DNA of 64,000 nt, taken from a bacterium (GTDB lineage Bacteria > NPL-UPA2 > JAUVJM01). Location of the stretch: positions 1-64,000 of the forward strand of contig JAUWGW010000003.1 of the NCBI GenBank assembly GCA_030606215.1. The letters are read 5' to 3'. The notes beneath the pieces were generated by a model, which was given only the letters and a program-made list of their open reading frames with translations, did not search any database and was not told the DNA's origin. Shown in pieces: positions 52,554-61,753 of the stretch; position 1 is the stretch's first letter, and every line of letters begins with the position of its first letter. The position numbers and the translations under genes are program-made.

Positions 52554-53720
52554 ATGTTGAGGGTCGGTGTCATTGGATATGGGAACCGGATACAACACAT
52601 GGTTCCACGCATGAGAAAGTTCAATATACCGTTTCGGGTAGCTGCCGTGGCTGATCCCCTATCGGAAAAAATCCGTGCTGCCAATGACTACGCGTTGACC
52701 AAAACCCATTTTTATTCCACTGCTGAGGAGATGCTTGAAAATGAAAACCTTAACGGCGTCATGATTGGCACCCGATGTCGTCTTCACGCTGAGATGGCAT
52801 GCAAGGTTGCCCCATATAATCTTCCCCTTTTTGTTGAAAAACCCGTTGCGATCACATTCGAACAGTTGAAGTTACTTGATAAAACTTTCGCCAAGGTTAC
52901 TGCGCCAACCGTGGTGAGTTTTTCTCTTCGTGTGAGCCCGCTCCTTACCACAGTCAAGGAAATCGTTGATTCCGGGCAAATCGGTACAATCGAGCAGATG
53001 GTAGCTTTCAATGACGTTGCATATGGCGAAGTTTACTTTAGCCTCTGGTATCGCAATCATGAGGAGACTGGTGGACTGTTCCTTCAGAAAGCTACACACG
53101 ATCTTGACTATCTGTATTATCTTGTAGGCGCTAAGCCTAAGTCGATTTGTGCCATGAAAGCACAGCGGTTTTATGGCGGCGACAAGCCGTTTGATCTACG
53201 ATGTGAGGACTGCGATGAATACGAACAGTGTATGGAAAGCCCGTTTAACTGGTTCTACAAACGGAAGTTTTACTCTTTTGTGGGAGAGGACGAACATCTA
53301 AAAAAGCGAATGTGTGTTTACAGCAAAGGAATCGAAAATCAGGATATAGGTGAGTGCATCATTGAGTATGAAAACGGTGTGCAGGCCGCATACACGCAAA
53401 ATTTCTTTGTGCGGAACCAAGCTGGGCGCCGCGGTGCACGGATCTACGGTCGCAAAGGGACAATTGCTTTTGACTGGAGAAAGAGCCAGATAAAGGTCTT
53501 CTCACATGTGACTCCAAAAGTGGACACTATTGATTTTCCAACGCCGGGTGAACATTTTGGCGGCGATTTAGAGCTATCATACGATTTTCTCACAGCTATG
53601 CGAGATGGTAAGACTTCGAGAGTATCGATTCAAGACGGTATTTTGAGTGCCTTGACCTGTCTCTGGGCACGTGTCTCAGCAGAGAATCGCACCTTCTGTG
53701 AAGTCAAAATGCCGGAGTAA
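52554..53720 (+). CDS. Gfo/Idh/MocA-family oxidoreductase 2, with Cys cluster
   Basis: 388 residues. Rossmann start MLRVGVIGYGNRIQHMVPRM, GVMIGTRCRLHAEMA and VEKPVAIT (EKP motif); second domain GGLFLQKATHDLDYLYYLVG with catalytic-region Lys/His. Unlike the other three dehydrogenases here it has a Cys cluster at about 220-230, LRCEDCDEYEQCMESP (C-x2-C-x5-C), typical of a sub-group that inserts a cysteine-rich loop. Base composition is somewhat more GC-rich than neighbours. Substrate unknown. Confidence 0.88.
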   Translation: MLRVGVIGYGNRIQHMVPRMRKFNIPFRVAAVADPLSEKIRAANDYALTKTHFYSTAEEMLENENLNGVMIGTRCRLHAEMACKVAPYNLPLFVEKPVAITFEQLKLLDKTFAKVTAPTVVSFSLRVSPLLTTVKEIVDSGQIGTIEQMVAFNDVAYGEVYFSLWYRNHEETGGLFLQKATHDLDYLYYLVGAKPKSICAMKAQRFYGGDKPFDLRCEDCDEYEQCMESPFNWFYKRKFYSFVGEDEHLKKRMCVYSKGIENQDIGECIIEYENGVQAAYTQNFFVRNQAGRRGARIYGRKGTIAFDWRKSQIKVFSHVTPKVDTIDFPTPGEHFGGDLELSYDFLTAMRDGKTSRVSIQDGILSALTCLWARVSAENRTFCEVKMPE

Positions 53721-53831
53721 AGAGAAAATATTAACACATCCAGGAATTCAATGCTTCCCTTGAGAATATTTCCGGCTGTCAGTGCATAAACTGTGGTTGG
53801 GGAGAGAGCAATTTCCTAAAGGAGAGAAATT

Positions 53832-55193
53832 TTGGATATAAAGTTTGTATTAGTAGGCGGAGGCAGCTACGGCTGGACCTATAAACTTATTACAGATATT
53901 TGCTGTATCCCTTTTTTAAAAGGTATGCATGTAGTCCTTTATGATATTGACCCGGAAACACTGCATTTGGTTGTTCCTCTTTGTGAGAAGATATCCAGTA
54001 TGGCCGGAGCGGATATTAGAATAGAAGGCTCGACAAATTTAGAGTCATCTTTAAAAGGAGCTGATTTTGTAGGACTTACCATAAGCACTGCTGGAGATGA
54101 AGGTACCGAGTTAGATCATTCCATCCCGGAAAGATACGGAATATTGCAAACAGTCGGGGATACTGTAGGCCCGGGAGGCTGGAGCAGGGGCTTGAGGAAT
54201 ATTCCCGTGGTTGTTGATATTGTAAGAAAAGTCGAGCATATTTGTCCCAATGCATGGTTCATGAATTACTCTAATCCAATGACGGTTCTTACCAGGACAT
54301 TACAACGGGTCAGCAAAGTGAAGTCCATGGGGATTTGTCACGAACTACAGGGTTTGCTTTTACATATGGCGTATTTTTTGGGAGTAGACTGGCAGAAAGA
54401 TATACAGGTGAGGATGGCAGGGATTAATCATCTGATTTGGATTTTAGAGGCGGATGTATGCGGCAGAGATGGGTTGGAACTTTTCAAAGAATATTTTAAA
54501 GACCCGGAAAAGTTTAAGCCGATAAAAAGGAGAAAAATACCTGAAGAACTTATTGAATCCGGCGGAGTGTATTTACACCATGAGATTAAACTGGACTTAT
54601 TAAAGCGCACTGGCAGCCTTCCTGCTGCCGGGGATGCCCACACAGCTGAATTTTTCAGCCATTATATAAAAGAAGGCGTGGAAAAATGGGGTCCCTCAGT
54701 CAGTAGAGAAGCCCATACATTTGCGCATGTGAGAGATCGTGATAAGAGGAAACAGAAGGTTCAAGCCCTTCTAAACGGGAAGGAGAAAATATGGTTGAAG
54801 CGCTCCCACGAACATGCTAGCAAAATAATAGCTGCTCTCTCAGGCGGTTTAAAGAATCTGCTTACACCTTTAAACCTGGCTAATACCGGGCAGATAAGCA
54901 ATCTTCCTCAAGAATCGGTGGTAGAAACCCTGGCTATTGTCAATAAAGAAGATATACAGCCTGTAGCCGTAGGTGAGCTTTCACAGATATTGACCCTTTA
55001 TATCATGAGGCATATTCCTATTCAGGAAATGATTGTTGAAGCCGGTTTGAAAGGCGATAAGGACCTTGCTGTCTTAGCATTGAGCTGTGACCCTTTGATT
55101 CCAAGCCCCGATATTGCTAAAAAAATAGCGGATGATGTTTTTAACGAATTCAAGGACTGGCTGCCGCAATTTAACGGCAAATGGTCTTATTAA
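53832..55193 (+). CDS. GH4-family glycosidase (NAD- and Mn-dependent)
   Basis: 453 residues. The NAD-binding start is FVLVGGGSYGWTYKLI, followed by GPGGWSRGLRNIPVVVDIVR, NYSNPMTVLT, the Mn ligand Cys in GICHELQGLL and His in AGINHLIWIL. GH4 enzymes (alpha-galactosidase, alpha-glucuronidase, 6-phospho-glucosidases) cleave by oxidation at C3 with NAD. The start is TTG 53832 with GGAGAG seven bases upstream. No signal peptide, so it acts in the cytoplasm on imported oligosaccharides. Bond specificity cannot be read. Confidence 0.93.
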   Translation: MDIKFVLVGGGSYGWTYKLITDICCIPFLKGMHVVLYDIDPETLHLVVPLCEKISSMAGADIRIEGSTNLESSLKGADFVGLTISTAGDEGTELDHSIPERYGILQTVGDTVGPGGWSRGLRNIPVVVDIVRKVEHICPNAWFMNYSNPMTVLTRTLQRVSKVKSMGICHELQGLLLHMAYFLGVDWQKDIQVRMAGINHLIWILEADVCGRDGLELFKEYFKDPEKFKPIKRRKIPEELIESGGVYLHHEIKLDLLKRTGSLPAAGDAHTAEFFSHYIKEGVEKWGPSVSREAHTFAHVRDRDKRKQKVQALLNGKEKIWLKRSHEHASKIIAALSGGLKNLLTPLNLANTGQISNLPQESVVETLAIVNKEDIQPVAVGELSQILTLYIMRHIPIQEMIVEAGLKGDKDLAVLALSCDPLIPSPDIAKKIADDVFNEFKDWLPQFNGKWSY

Positions 55194-55274
55194 TTCCTGT
55201 GTTTTTTATACCTTGCTGGTTATCTTAGCTGCAAGGATGTGTTAGGAACTATAATGAAGGGGGGAGGTAGTATC

Positions 55275-55907
55275 ATGAGAAAATTGATGAGAGGGAATAC
55301 AAGAGTAATACCGTCGACAAACGGATTTACTTTAATTGAGCTTTTGGTGGTCATCGCTATCATCGCCATACTGGCGGCGATGTTACTCCCGGCTCTACAG
55401 CAAGCCAGAGAGAAGGCACGACAGGCGGTATGTATGAATAATCTTAAGCAGACAGGATTAGCGTTCATGCTGTATGCCCAGGATTACGATGAACAGTTGC
55501 CTGCGGCATACATGGCGGATGATGACTACAAGGCGTGGACTTACAAGCTTTACAAATATGGTTATCTAAACGATCCGCCGGGGGTTCTTATATGTCCCAG
55601 TTTCTATCCCTATCGCTGGGGTGCTGAGGCAACAGCTTACAGAACGTATGGGATGCGTCTGGTAGACGACACGTACCATTATTCATTCAAAACTACGCAA
55701 AACCCGAGTGGTCAATGGGTACTTGCTGATAGCGTGTATACTGGCGGCAGTCCCCCCACACAGAATTACATCATAGTCTCAACCAGTAGCACACAATGTG
55801 CTCATACAAGACATACGGGCAAAGCTGATGTCCTTTTTATGGATGGCCATGTCGAAGGCAAGCACAGACAATTCTTTCTTGACGATGGTTACCCCGTTTA
55901 TCCCTGA
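55275..55907 (+). CDS. Pseudopilin-like protein (DUF1559-like) 2
   Basis: 210 residues from ATG 55275 (GGGGGAGG seven bases upstream; a longer frame to 55239 is not favoured). Prepilin signal [20 protein letters not shown] and [20 protein letters not shown] are as in the gene at 46619, and the first part of both genes is nearly identical in DNA. The rest differs: [20 protein letters not shown] and a terminal [10 protein letters not shown] with H and DG. It stands before the second giant secreted protein. Confidence 0.9.
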   Translation: MRKLMRGNTRVIPSTNGFTLIELLVVIAIIAILAAMLLPALQQAREKARQAVCMNNLKQTGLAFMLYAQDYDEQLPAAYMADDDYKAWTYKLYKYGYLNDPPGVLICPSFYPYRWGAEATAYRTYGMRLVDDTYHYSFKTTQNPSGQWVLADSVYTGGSPPTQNYIIVSTSSTQCAHTRHTGKADVLFMDGHVEGKHRQFFLDDGYPVYP

Positions 55908-55968
55908 TTGAAATTAGCTTAAACGTGCAGTGGGGGAAGAGCAAATAGAGACACAGGAGCGAACGATT

Positions 55969-58900
55969 ATGTCAAAAAAGCAGGTTATCGTGATAATGAT
56001 GTTTGCTATATGCGTATGTATTTCAACCTCTGTTTTCTCTGCTGAGGAGAATATGATTTTCTGTGCTTCTTTTGATACTGGTGTGAAGGCAGACTACGCA
56101 GGGGGCTCAGCCGGAGGCACAGCAGAGCTTGAGCTGCAGGAAGGGGTTTCTGGAAATGCAGTGGTGGTTGGAGTAGAGAAAAAAGAAGGAGAAGAAAAAA
56201 GGGGTTACTATTGTGGATATCAAGGATTAAATAATGTAAATTTAGAAGAAGGAACGATAACATTTTGGGTAAAATCCCTGGACTGGTATGGAAAAGATGG
56301 ACATGTCCATCTTTTCTTTGAAGCCTTTGGACAAGATAGCCGGCTTACCATTTATAAATATGATGTTCGTGATAATCCCATAGGGTTTATATTCGGCCCT
56401 CCGAAGCAGAAAGATGATACATTTATATGGACACTGACTAGATGTTCTGTCATGGATTGGGAACCGGGAGAATGGCACCATATCGCCTGTAGCTGGGATT
56501 TTGCAACAGCAAAGCTCTACATAGATGGTGAACTGAAACACTCAAACAAGATAAAGAACTTTCCTACTACGCCCTTTACGTCTTTCTATGTCGGTGGTAG
56601 AAATCCTAAAAATTGGAGCAACACTGGTCCAGGTAAATCTCTAATTGATGAGCTCAAGATTTACAACATTGCCATAGATACTGAAGAAATCCAAGAACAA
56701 TGGAGAAAATTCAGCCCTTCTGGCTCGAAAAAAGAAAGCAATACCCCTCTTATTGAACAACGGAGGAAATTAAACACTTCTGCGAAGAAAAAACGCATTA
56801 CTCCTCTGATTTCAGTTGGTAGGATACAGCAGGCCCCAAAAATAGACGGAAATATTCATGATAATGAATACAGTTTTAAAACTACAGGTTTTATGGGAAT
56901 CTGGGATCAAAAGTATAGTGCTGAACAAAGCGATGTTCATTTCGCCTATGATTCTGACAATCTCTACATAGGAATAGTTTCTCCAGTCTCAGGTAAGCTT
57001 TCCTCTCAAGTAGAAGGAAGGGATGATGTCAATATTTGGCAGGATGATGCTGTTGAGGTGTATCTTAACCTGGATCCTGAGACCGATGGATTCTTCCAGT
57101 TTATTTTTAACTCAGCCGGTACGCTCTATGACAGCAAGAACAATGATATTAAGTGGAGCATAGACTTTCCCTATAGCAACCAAGTGAGCCCGGATATATG
57201 GACATTAGAGATGGCTATCCCTTTTGAGAAGCTGGGGATTAGGGTCCCAGAAGAAAAAGAGCATTGGCGTATTAATATCTGTCGTTCTTTTTCTTCGTCA
57301 GGTACGTACACTTCTATATCTCCGGTGAGAAGAAATTACTGTGATATTCCCAGATTTGCCGACCTTAAATTTCTGAAGGAATCTCCTGTAGTAAAACTTA
57401 CTTCTATCGGGGACCTAGTTTCCGGCGATCTGAGTTTTGAGCTTTTTCTGATTAATTCCGGCCTAAACCCACAGGATGTAGAAGTATCAGTGAACTTAGA
57501 AACAGGTAAGAAGACATTTTTAGATTATAACAAAAAATTGGTATTGGAAAAAGGGGCGGAGATAAGAATCCCTCTTTCCAGGAAAAGCATTGAAGGCGAG
57601 GGTAGATTTAAGGTTGAGATATCCTCTTCTCAAAAAGGAGAGTTGTACTCGGCTATATTGCCCTTTTCGACAGTTACTGAAAATCCTTTAAAATTATCTT
57701 ATCTGTACACTATCCCCAGGCAAAATGTAATTAAACTAGGGCTATTGCAATCTGAACTTTCACGCTTTGGGAAACCACTTGCTGTGAGAGTTCGGTTCTT
57801 GGATGATAAGAAAAAGGTAGCATTGGAGAAATCTTTTCAAAAATCAATCCGCAGGTACGAACTGGAAATGGATATAAGACAGTTGCCTCCAGCCAATTAT
57901 GAAATGGAAATATCTCTTACAAGTCCTGATGGAAGGGAGATCTCCACGCTCCGAGAGGCCTATACCAGATATTCCTCTCCAACACCCTGGGAAGGAAACC
58001 AAATTGGAATAACTGATAAGGTGCCTTTGCCCTGGACTCCTCTGAAAATGTCAAAGGATTCCGTCATATGCTGGGGGAGAGAATATTGCTTTGAGAACAG
58101 TTTGCTGCCTTCCCAGATAGTATCCCAGAAAAAAGAATTGCTTGTTTCTCCAATCAGGTTAGTAGCTCTCAAGCACGGGAAAGAGATAGAACCAGTAAAG
58201 GCAGAAATAAGCTGGAAAGAAAAAAGTGAGAGCAAAGTAAATCTTTTGACAGAAGGCAGCCTTGATTCTATTAAACTGTCCGCTGATATTGTAATTGAGT
58301 ATGATGGTTTCATGTGGGTAACGTTACGTTTAACACCTTCTTCTCCCACAAAGATAGATAGACTTATTTTAGAGATTCCATTAAAGAAAAGGTATGCCAC
58401 TCTTGTAAACTCCGGCCATGGTTATCTGGAACAAACCGGAGCATTCCCTATGCAAGGCTGGCACAAGAACTTAAAAACAGAAAGTCCTATTTTTTGGGTG
58501 GGCAATGAAGAAATGGGCCTTCAGTGGTTTGCCGAGGATCTGAGCGGTTGGTATGTCAAAGACCCTGGCCACAGTGCTGAAATAGTTTCTCAAGGAGATA
58601 AAGTCATAGCTCAGCTTAGTATTATTGATACACCACTCATTTTGAAGGAAACGAGAACTGTATCGTTTGGGTTTATGGCTACGCCCGTAAGGCCAAAACC
58701 GGAGGGATGGAGGAAATGGAGAATATCCGGTACAGGAGTGAAAAGGAATATTTCTTTTATGGACTTATCGGTCACATATCTTATTACTCCGTTATTCAAT
58801 TACCCGGAGCTCCAGGACAGAGAAAACCTTGTAAATATATTTAATGATCATAAAACTCGTGGCATAAAAACATGTGCATATTTTTCTCTTGCTGTTTCAT

Positions 58901-59940
58901 CACCTTTTTCTCCGGAGTTCAAATATGAAGGGCAATGGTGGAGAAGGCTACCCGGAGCAGGAGCAGTCCAATGGGACAGCAAAATGAAAGATAGACGGGA
59001 TCTTTTTGTGAACATCTGTCCGGAATCAAGTTCTTACCGGGACTTTTACCTCTGGAAACTAAGTAAGGTCGTGCGGGATTTAGATTTAGAGGGTTTGTAC
59101 TTTGATTTTGGAGAATCTCACACCTGTCAGAACAAGTTGCATGGCTGCGGGTGGCGTGATGAAGAGGGAACAATATGCCCTACGTTTAATATCTTGGGAA
59201 CGCGAGAATTGACTAAAAGAATCTATGTGATGATGAAAGAGCATGACCCAAATTCTCTTATAGTCTATCATATGTCAGGAAAAGTGGAAATGCCGGTACA
59301 CTCTTTCGCAGATATCATGTACGATGGAGAACAGCTCACCCGGAAAGTAGGAAAAGAAGAATCTTATTATAATATTTTACCTCTAGATAAATTCCGGGCG
59401 GAATACATGCCTCATCAATGGGGGCCTATCACAACCTTTTTGCCTGAGTTTACTCGTTCCGCGCAACTTTTTAATCCGGAACGGCTTAAATTTTGGTGGA
59501 CCAAAGAAGCTGCAAAGCCAATTAATCACCTTATAGGTCTTGTTCTGGTGCATGACTCAAAATGCTTCAGTGGCAATATTGCTCCATACCTGGGTAAAGT
59601 CCGCGAAATACAGGATGAATTTGGCTGGGATGAACAGGTTGAATTTATCCCTTACTGGAATAATTCCCAGTATGTAAAGATGCTTTCTCCCGAATCGACA
59701 GACATAGTGGTATCGCTCTTTAAAAGGCCGGGGGCAGTCATGTTAATCCCTTTCAATAATACCGATAAGAATATTAAGTTGAAGCTTCGGGTTGACTTCG
59801 ACAAATTAAACGTCTCTGGAGGCGATGTGATACACTTAATAGATAAACTAACCAACGAAAAATTCAGTATCGGAGAGGGTAATACGTTGGAAATACCCGT
59901 GGACAGCCGCGCTTTCAGAATGCTTGTTATTAGAAGATAA
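55969..59940 (+). CDS. Giant secreted LamG/CBM9/DUF6067-like glycoside-hydrolase protein
   Basis: 1323 residues from ATG 55969 (AGGAG nine bases upstream; the frame opens earlier at 55930). After a signal peptide (IVIMMFAICVCISTSVFSAE) come a LamG fold (about 35-245: HHIACSWDFATAKLYIDGEL), a CBM9/DOMON-like domain (about 285-470: APKIDGNIHDNEY, IWQDDAVEVYLNLDPETDGF) and a large C-terminal region that looks like the DUF6067/GH123-type catalytic module (TDKVPLPWTPLKM, LYFDFGESHTC, YDGEQLTRK). Probably degrades an amino-sugar-containing or other modified glycan outside the cell; the exact family is inferred. Confidence 0.65.
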   Translation: MSKKQVIVIMMFAICVCISTSVFSAEENMIFCASFDTGVKADYAGGSAGGTAELELQEGVSGNAVVVGVEKKEGEEKRGYYCGYQGLNNVNLEEGTITFWVKSLDWYGKDGHVHLFFEAFGQDSRLTIYKYDVRDNPIGFIFGPPKQKDDTFIWTLTRCSVMDWEPGEWHHIACSWDFATAKLYIDGELKHSNKIKNFPTTPFTSFYVGGRNPKNWSNTGPGKSLIDELKIYNIAIDTEEIQEQWRKFSPSGSKKESNTPLIEQRRKLNTSAKKKRITPLISVGRIQQAPKIDGNIHDNEYSFKTTGFMGIWDQKYSAEQSDVHFAYDSDNLYIGIVSPVSGKLSSQVEGRDDVNIWQDDAVEVYLNLDPETDGFFQFIFNSAGTLYDSKNNDIKWSIDFPYSNQVSPDIWTLEMAIPFEKLGIRVPEEKEHWRINICRSFSSSGTYTSISPVRRNYCDIPRFADLKFLKESPVVKLTSIGDLVSGDLSFELFLINSGLNPQDVEVSVNLETGKKTFLDYNKKLVLEKGAEIRIPLSRKSIEGEGRFKVEISSSQKGELYSAILPFSTVTENPLKLSYLYTIPRQNVIKLGLLQSELSRFGKPLAVRVRFLDDKKKVALEKSFQKSIRRYELEMDIRQLPPANYEMEISLTSPDGREISTLREAYTRYSSPTPWEGNQIGITDKVPLPWTPLKMSKDSVICWGREYCFENSLLPSQIVSQKKELLVSPIRLVALKHGKEIEPVKAEISWKEKSESKVNLLTEGSLDSIKLSADIVIEYDGFMWVTLRLTPSSPTKIDRLILEIPLKKRYATLVNSGHGYLEQTGAFPMQGWHKNLKTESPIFWVGNEEMGLQWFAEDLSGWYVKDPGHSAEIVSQGDKVIAQLSIIDTPLILKETRTVSFGFMATPVRPKPEGWRKWRISGTGVKRNISFMDLSVTYLITPLFNYPELQDRENLVNIFNDHKTRGIKTCAYFSLAVSSPFSPEFKYEGQWWRRLPGAGAVQWDSKMKDRRDLFVNICPESSSYRDFYLWKLSKVVRDLDLEGLYFDFGESHTCQNKLHGCGWRDEEGTICPTFNILGTRELTKRIYVMMKEHDPNSLIVYHMSGKVEMPVHSFADIMYDGEQLTRKVGKEESYYNILPLDKFRAEYMPHQWGPITTFLPEFTRSAQLFNPERLKFWWTKEAAKPINHLIGLVLVHDSKCFSGNIAPYLGKVREIQDEFGWDEQVEFIPYWNNSQYVKMLSPESTDIVVSLFKRPGAVMLIPFNNTDKNIKLKLRVDFDKLNVSGGDVIHLIDKLTNEKFSIGEGNTLEIPVDSRAFRMLVIRR

Positions 59941-60000
59941 ATCTGTTCATTCATCATTGACGACTATTTATGGGAAAATATCCCGGGTTTAATTTAAGGT

Positions 60001-61023
60001 ATGTATATGGAAAAAATTCGAACAGTGGTGGTTGGTCTTAACCATGGAGCTGAATATATCCCAATCATCCTGAAACACCCTCACATGGAACTTGTAGGAT
60101 TGGTTGATATGGATTCAAGCTGTTTACAGAGACTGGTTTCTCAGCATAATGTTTCGGGCTTTGGTAATGTTAAAGAAATGGTTAAGTCTGAAATTGCAGA
60201 CGCAGTCATTATTGCTGTGCCGACGCGTTTTCATGCTGATATAAGCATTATCTGTCTGGAGGCAGGGCTTCATGTGCTTCAGGAAAAGCCGCTCTGCTGC
60301 ACAGGTGAAGAGGCGTCCGCCATCGGGAAAGCTGTCAGCCGGAGCGGAAAGATATTTCAGGTGGGCTATGAGGTTCGTTCTTCACCGTTACACATTTCCA
60401 TAATGCGGCATATTAGAGACGGAGATTTGGGAATAGTAACTAATGTTTGGTATAACCAGCATACATTGGAGTCCAGAACGGCTGGCTGGTGCAGTGAACG
60501 GAGCGGTATGGGGGGCAAATTGTTTGATTGTGCAGTACACTATCTGGACCTATTGCAACAGTGGGCTGGTGCGCCGGTATGCCGAATTGCCGCACTTGGC
60601 AATCGCTTGGAAATGACGGGTCCCTGTGAAAAGGACATCCCCGATAGTGCTGCTATTTCAATTGAATATCAGAACGGGGTGCGTGGCACTTTTAATTTTG
60701 GCTCAAAGAACGATTTTCACAATGATTCCTCCTTTGGTGTGGCAGGGACGACAGGACAGATTATGGGTGACCCCTGGTATCCGGAAGGCGCAGGTTCTTA
60801 TGACCTGCGAATGGATAAAGGATTGTATAAATGCCGGATAGTTTTTGATGGAAAACTAACATCACCTGGCCACTTAGGTTTTAAGGAACAACTGGACAAT
60901 TTTGTGAATACCGTTTTGCATGGGTCCGCCAATATTTGTTCTTTTGAAGATGCCCTGGCGGTTCACCGGCAGATGAAAAGTATAGACCAGTCACTTTCTT
61001 CAGGTCAGGTTATAACGATTTAA
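60001..61023 (+). CDS. Gfo/Idh/MocA-family oxidoreductase 3
   Basis: 340 residues. MYMEKIRTVVVGLNHGAEYI NAD-fold start, ADAVIIAVPTRFHADISI, QEKPLCCTGEEAS (EKP motif) and GGKLFDCAVHYLDLLQQW in the second domain. ATG 60001 or ATG 60007 could be the start; AAGG lies eight bases before the latter. Follows the giant protein by 60 bases and precedes an acyltransferase. Likely sugar oxidation; partners unknown. Confidence 0.9.
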   Translation: MYMEKIRTVVVGLNHGAEYIPIILKHPHMELVGLVDMDSSCLQRLVSQHNVSGFGNVKEMVKSEIADAVIIAVPTRFHADISIICLEAGLHVLQEKPLCCTGEEASAIGKAVSRSGKIFQVGYEVRSSPLHISIMRHIRDGDLGIVTNVWYNQHTLESRTAGWCSERSGMGGKLFDCAVHYLDLLQQWAGAPVCRIAALGNRLEMTGPCEKDIPDSAAISIEYQNGVRGTFNFGSKNDFHNDSSFGVAGTTGQIMGDPWYPEGAGSYDLRMDKGLYKCRIVFDGKLTSPGHLGFKEQLDNFVNTVLHGSANICSFEDALAVHRQMKSIDQSLSSGQVITI

Positions 61024-61072
61024 CAGCCAGAGCATAAGTTTGTCAGCGCGGCCAATATTGCAGGAGGTATCC

Positions 61073-61753
61073 ATGAGTGACACGGAAGACACGGGCAAAG
61101 GTCTTTCGCCCGGGTTGATAGCTGAGCAGAAGCGTCGCATGGATGAAGGCGTTTACGACAACAGTTGGTGGAGCCCCGGACGGGGCTGGTGGTGGCAGGC
61201 GCTGTGGAAGGTGATCGGCATGCCCATCTTCAGGTGCAGCACGGACGAACTGTTCAGTTTCTATTGGTCGTCGCGATTTCGTGGGTGGCTCTTGCGGTTG
61301 TTTGGAGCCAGGACCGGCAAGAACGTCTACATTCGTCCGACTGTGCGCATTACCTACCCGTGGAATCTGGAGATCGGCGACAATTCGTCAATCGGGGATT
61401 GCACGTGGATCTATAACCTGGTTCCAGTCAGGATCGGCAGCCGCGTGTGCGTGTCCCAGAATACGTTTCTTTGTACCGGGGGACATGACCCTTATGACAT
61501 GACAATGGAGCTGATTGCCGGCACCATTGTCATCAGCGACTATGCGTGGGTCTGCGCGGATTGTTATATCAACCACGGGGTGACGATCGGCGAAGGAACC
61601 GTGGTGGGTGCACGCAGCGTTGTAATGAAGGACATGCCGCCTTGGAAAATCTGCGTTGGCAATCCGTGCAAGCCGGTGAAGGACCGGGTGCTGAGGAGTG
61701 AGGAGGAAGTTTTTTTTGACAATAACGGGGGTGATTTTAGGAGGGAAAGATGA
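61073..61753 (+). CDS. WcaF-like hexapeptide acyltransferase
   Basis: 226 residues; ATG 61073 follows AGGAGGT. A left-handed beta-helix built of hexapeptides is seen in VYIRPTVRITYPWNLEIGDN, SSIGDCTWIYN, VPVRIGSRVCVSQNTFLCTG, ending INHGVTIGEGTVVGARSVVM and NPCKPVKDR, the WcaF/CysE-type acetyltransferase layout; the His in TGGHD is the probable catalytic base. It would acetylate a sugar or polysaccharide. The DNA is strikingly GC-rich: bases 61081-61200 hold 74 G/C of 120 by hand count, against 23 of 60 in 61801-61860, so it may be acquired. Overlaps the next gene by four bases. Confidence 0.9.
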   Translation: MSDTEDTGKGLSPGLIAEQKRRMDEGVYDNSWWSPGRGWWWQALWKVIGMPIFRCSTDELFSFYWSSRFRGWLLRLFGARTGKNVYIRPTVRITYPWNLEIGDNSSIGDCTWIYNLVPVRIGSRVCVSQNTFLCTGGHDPYDMTMELIAGTIVISDYAWVCADCYINHGVTIGEGTVVGARSVVMKDMPPWKICVGNPCKPVKDRVLRSEEEVFFDNNGGDFRRER

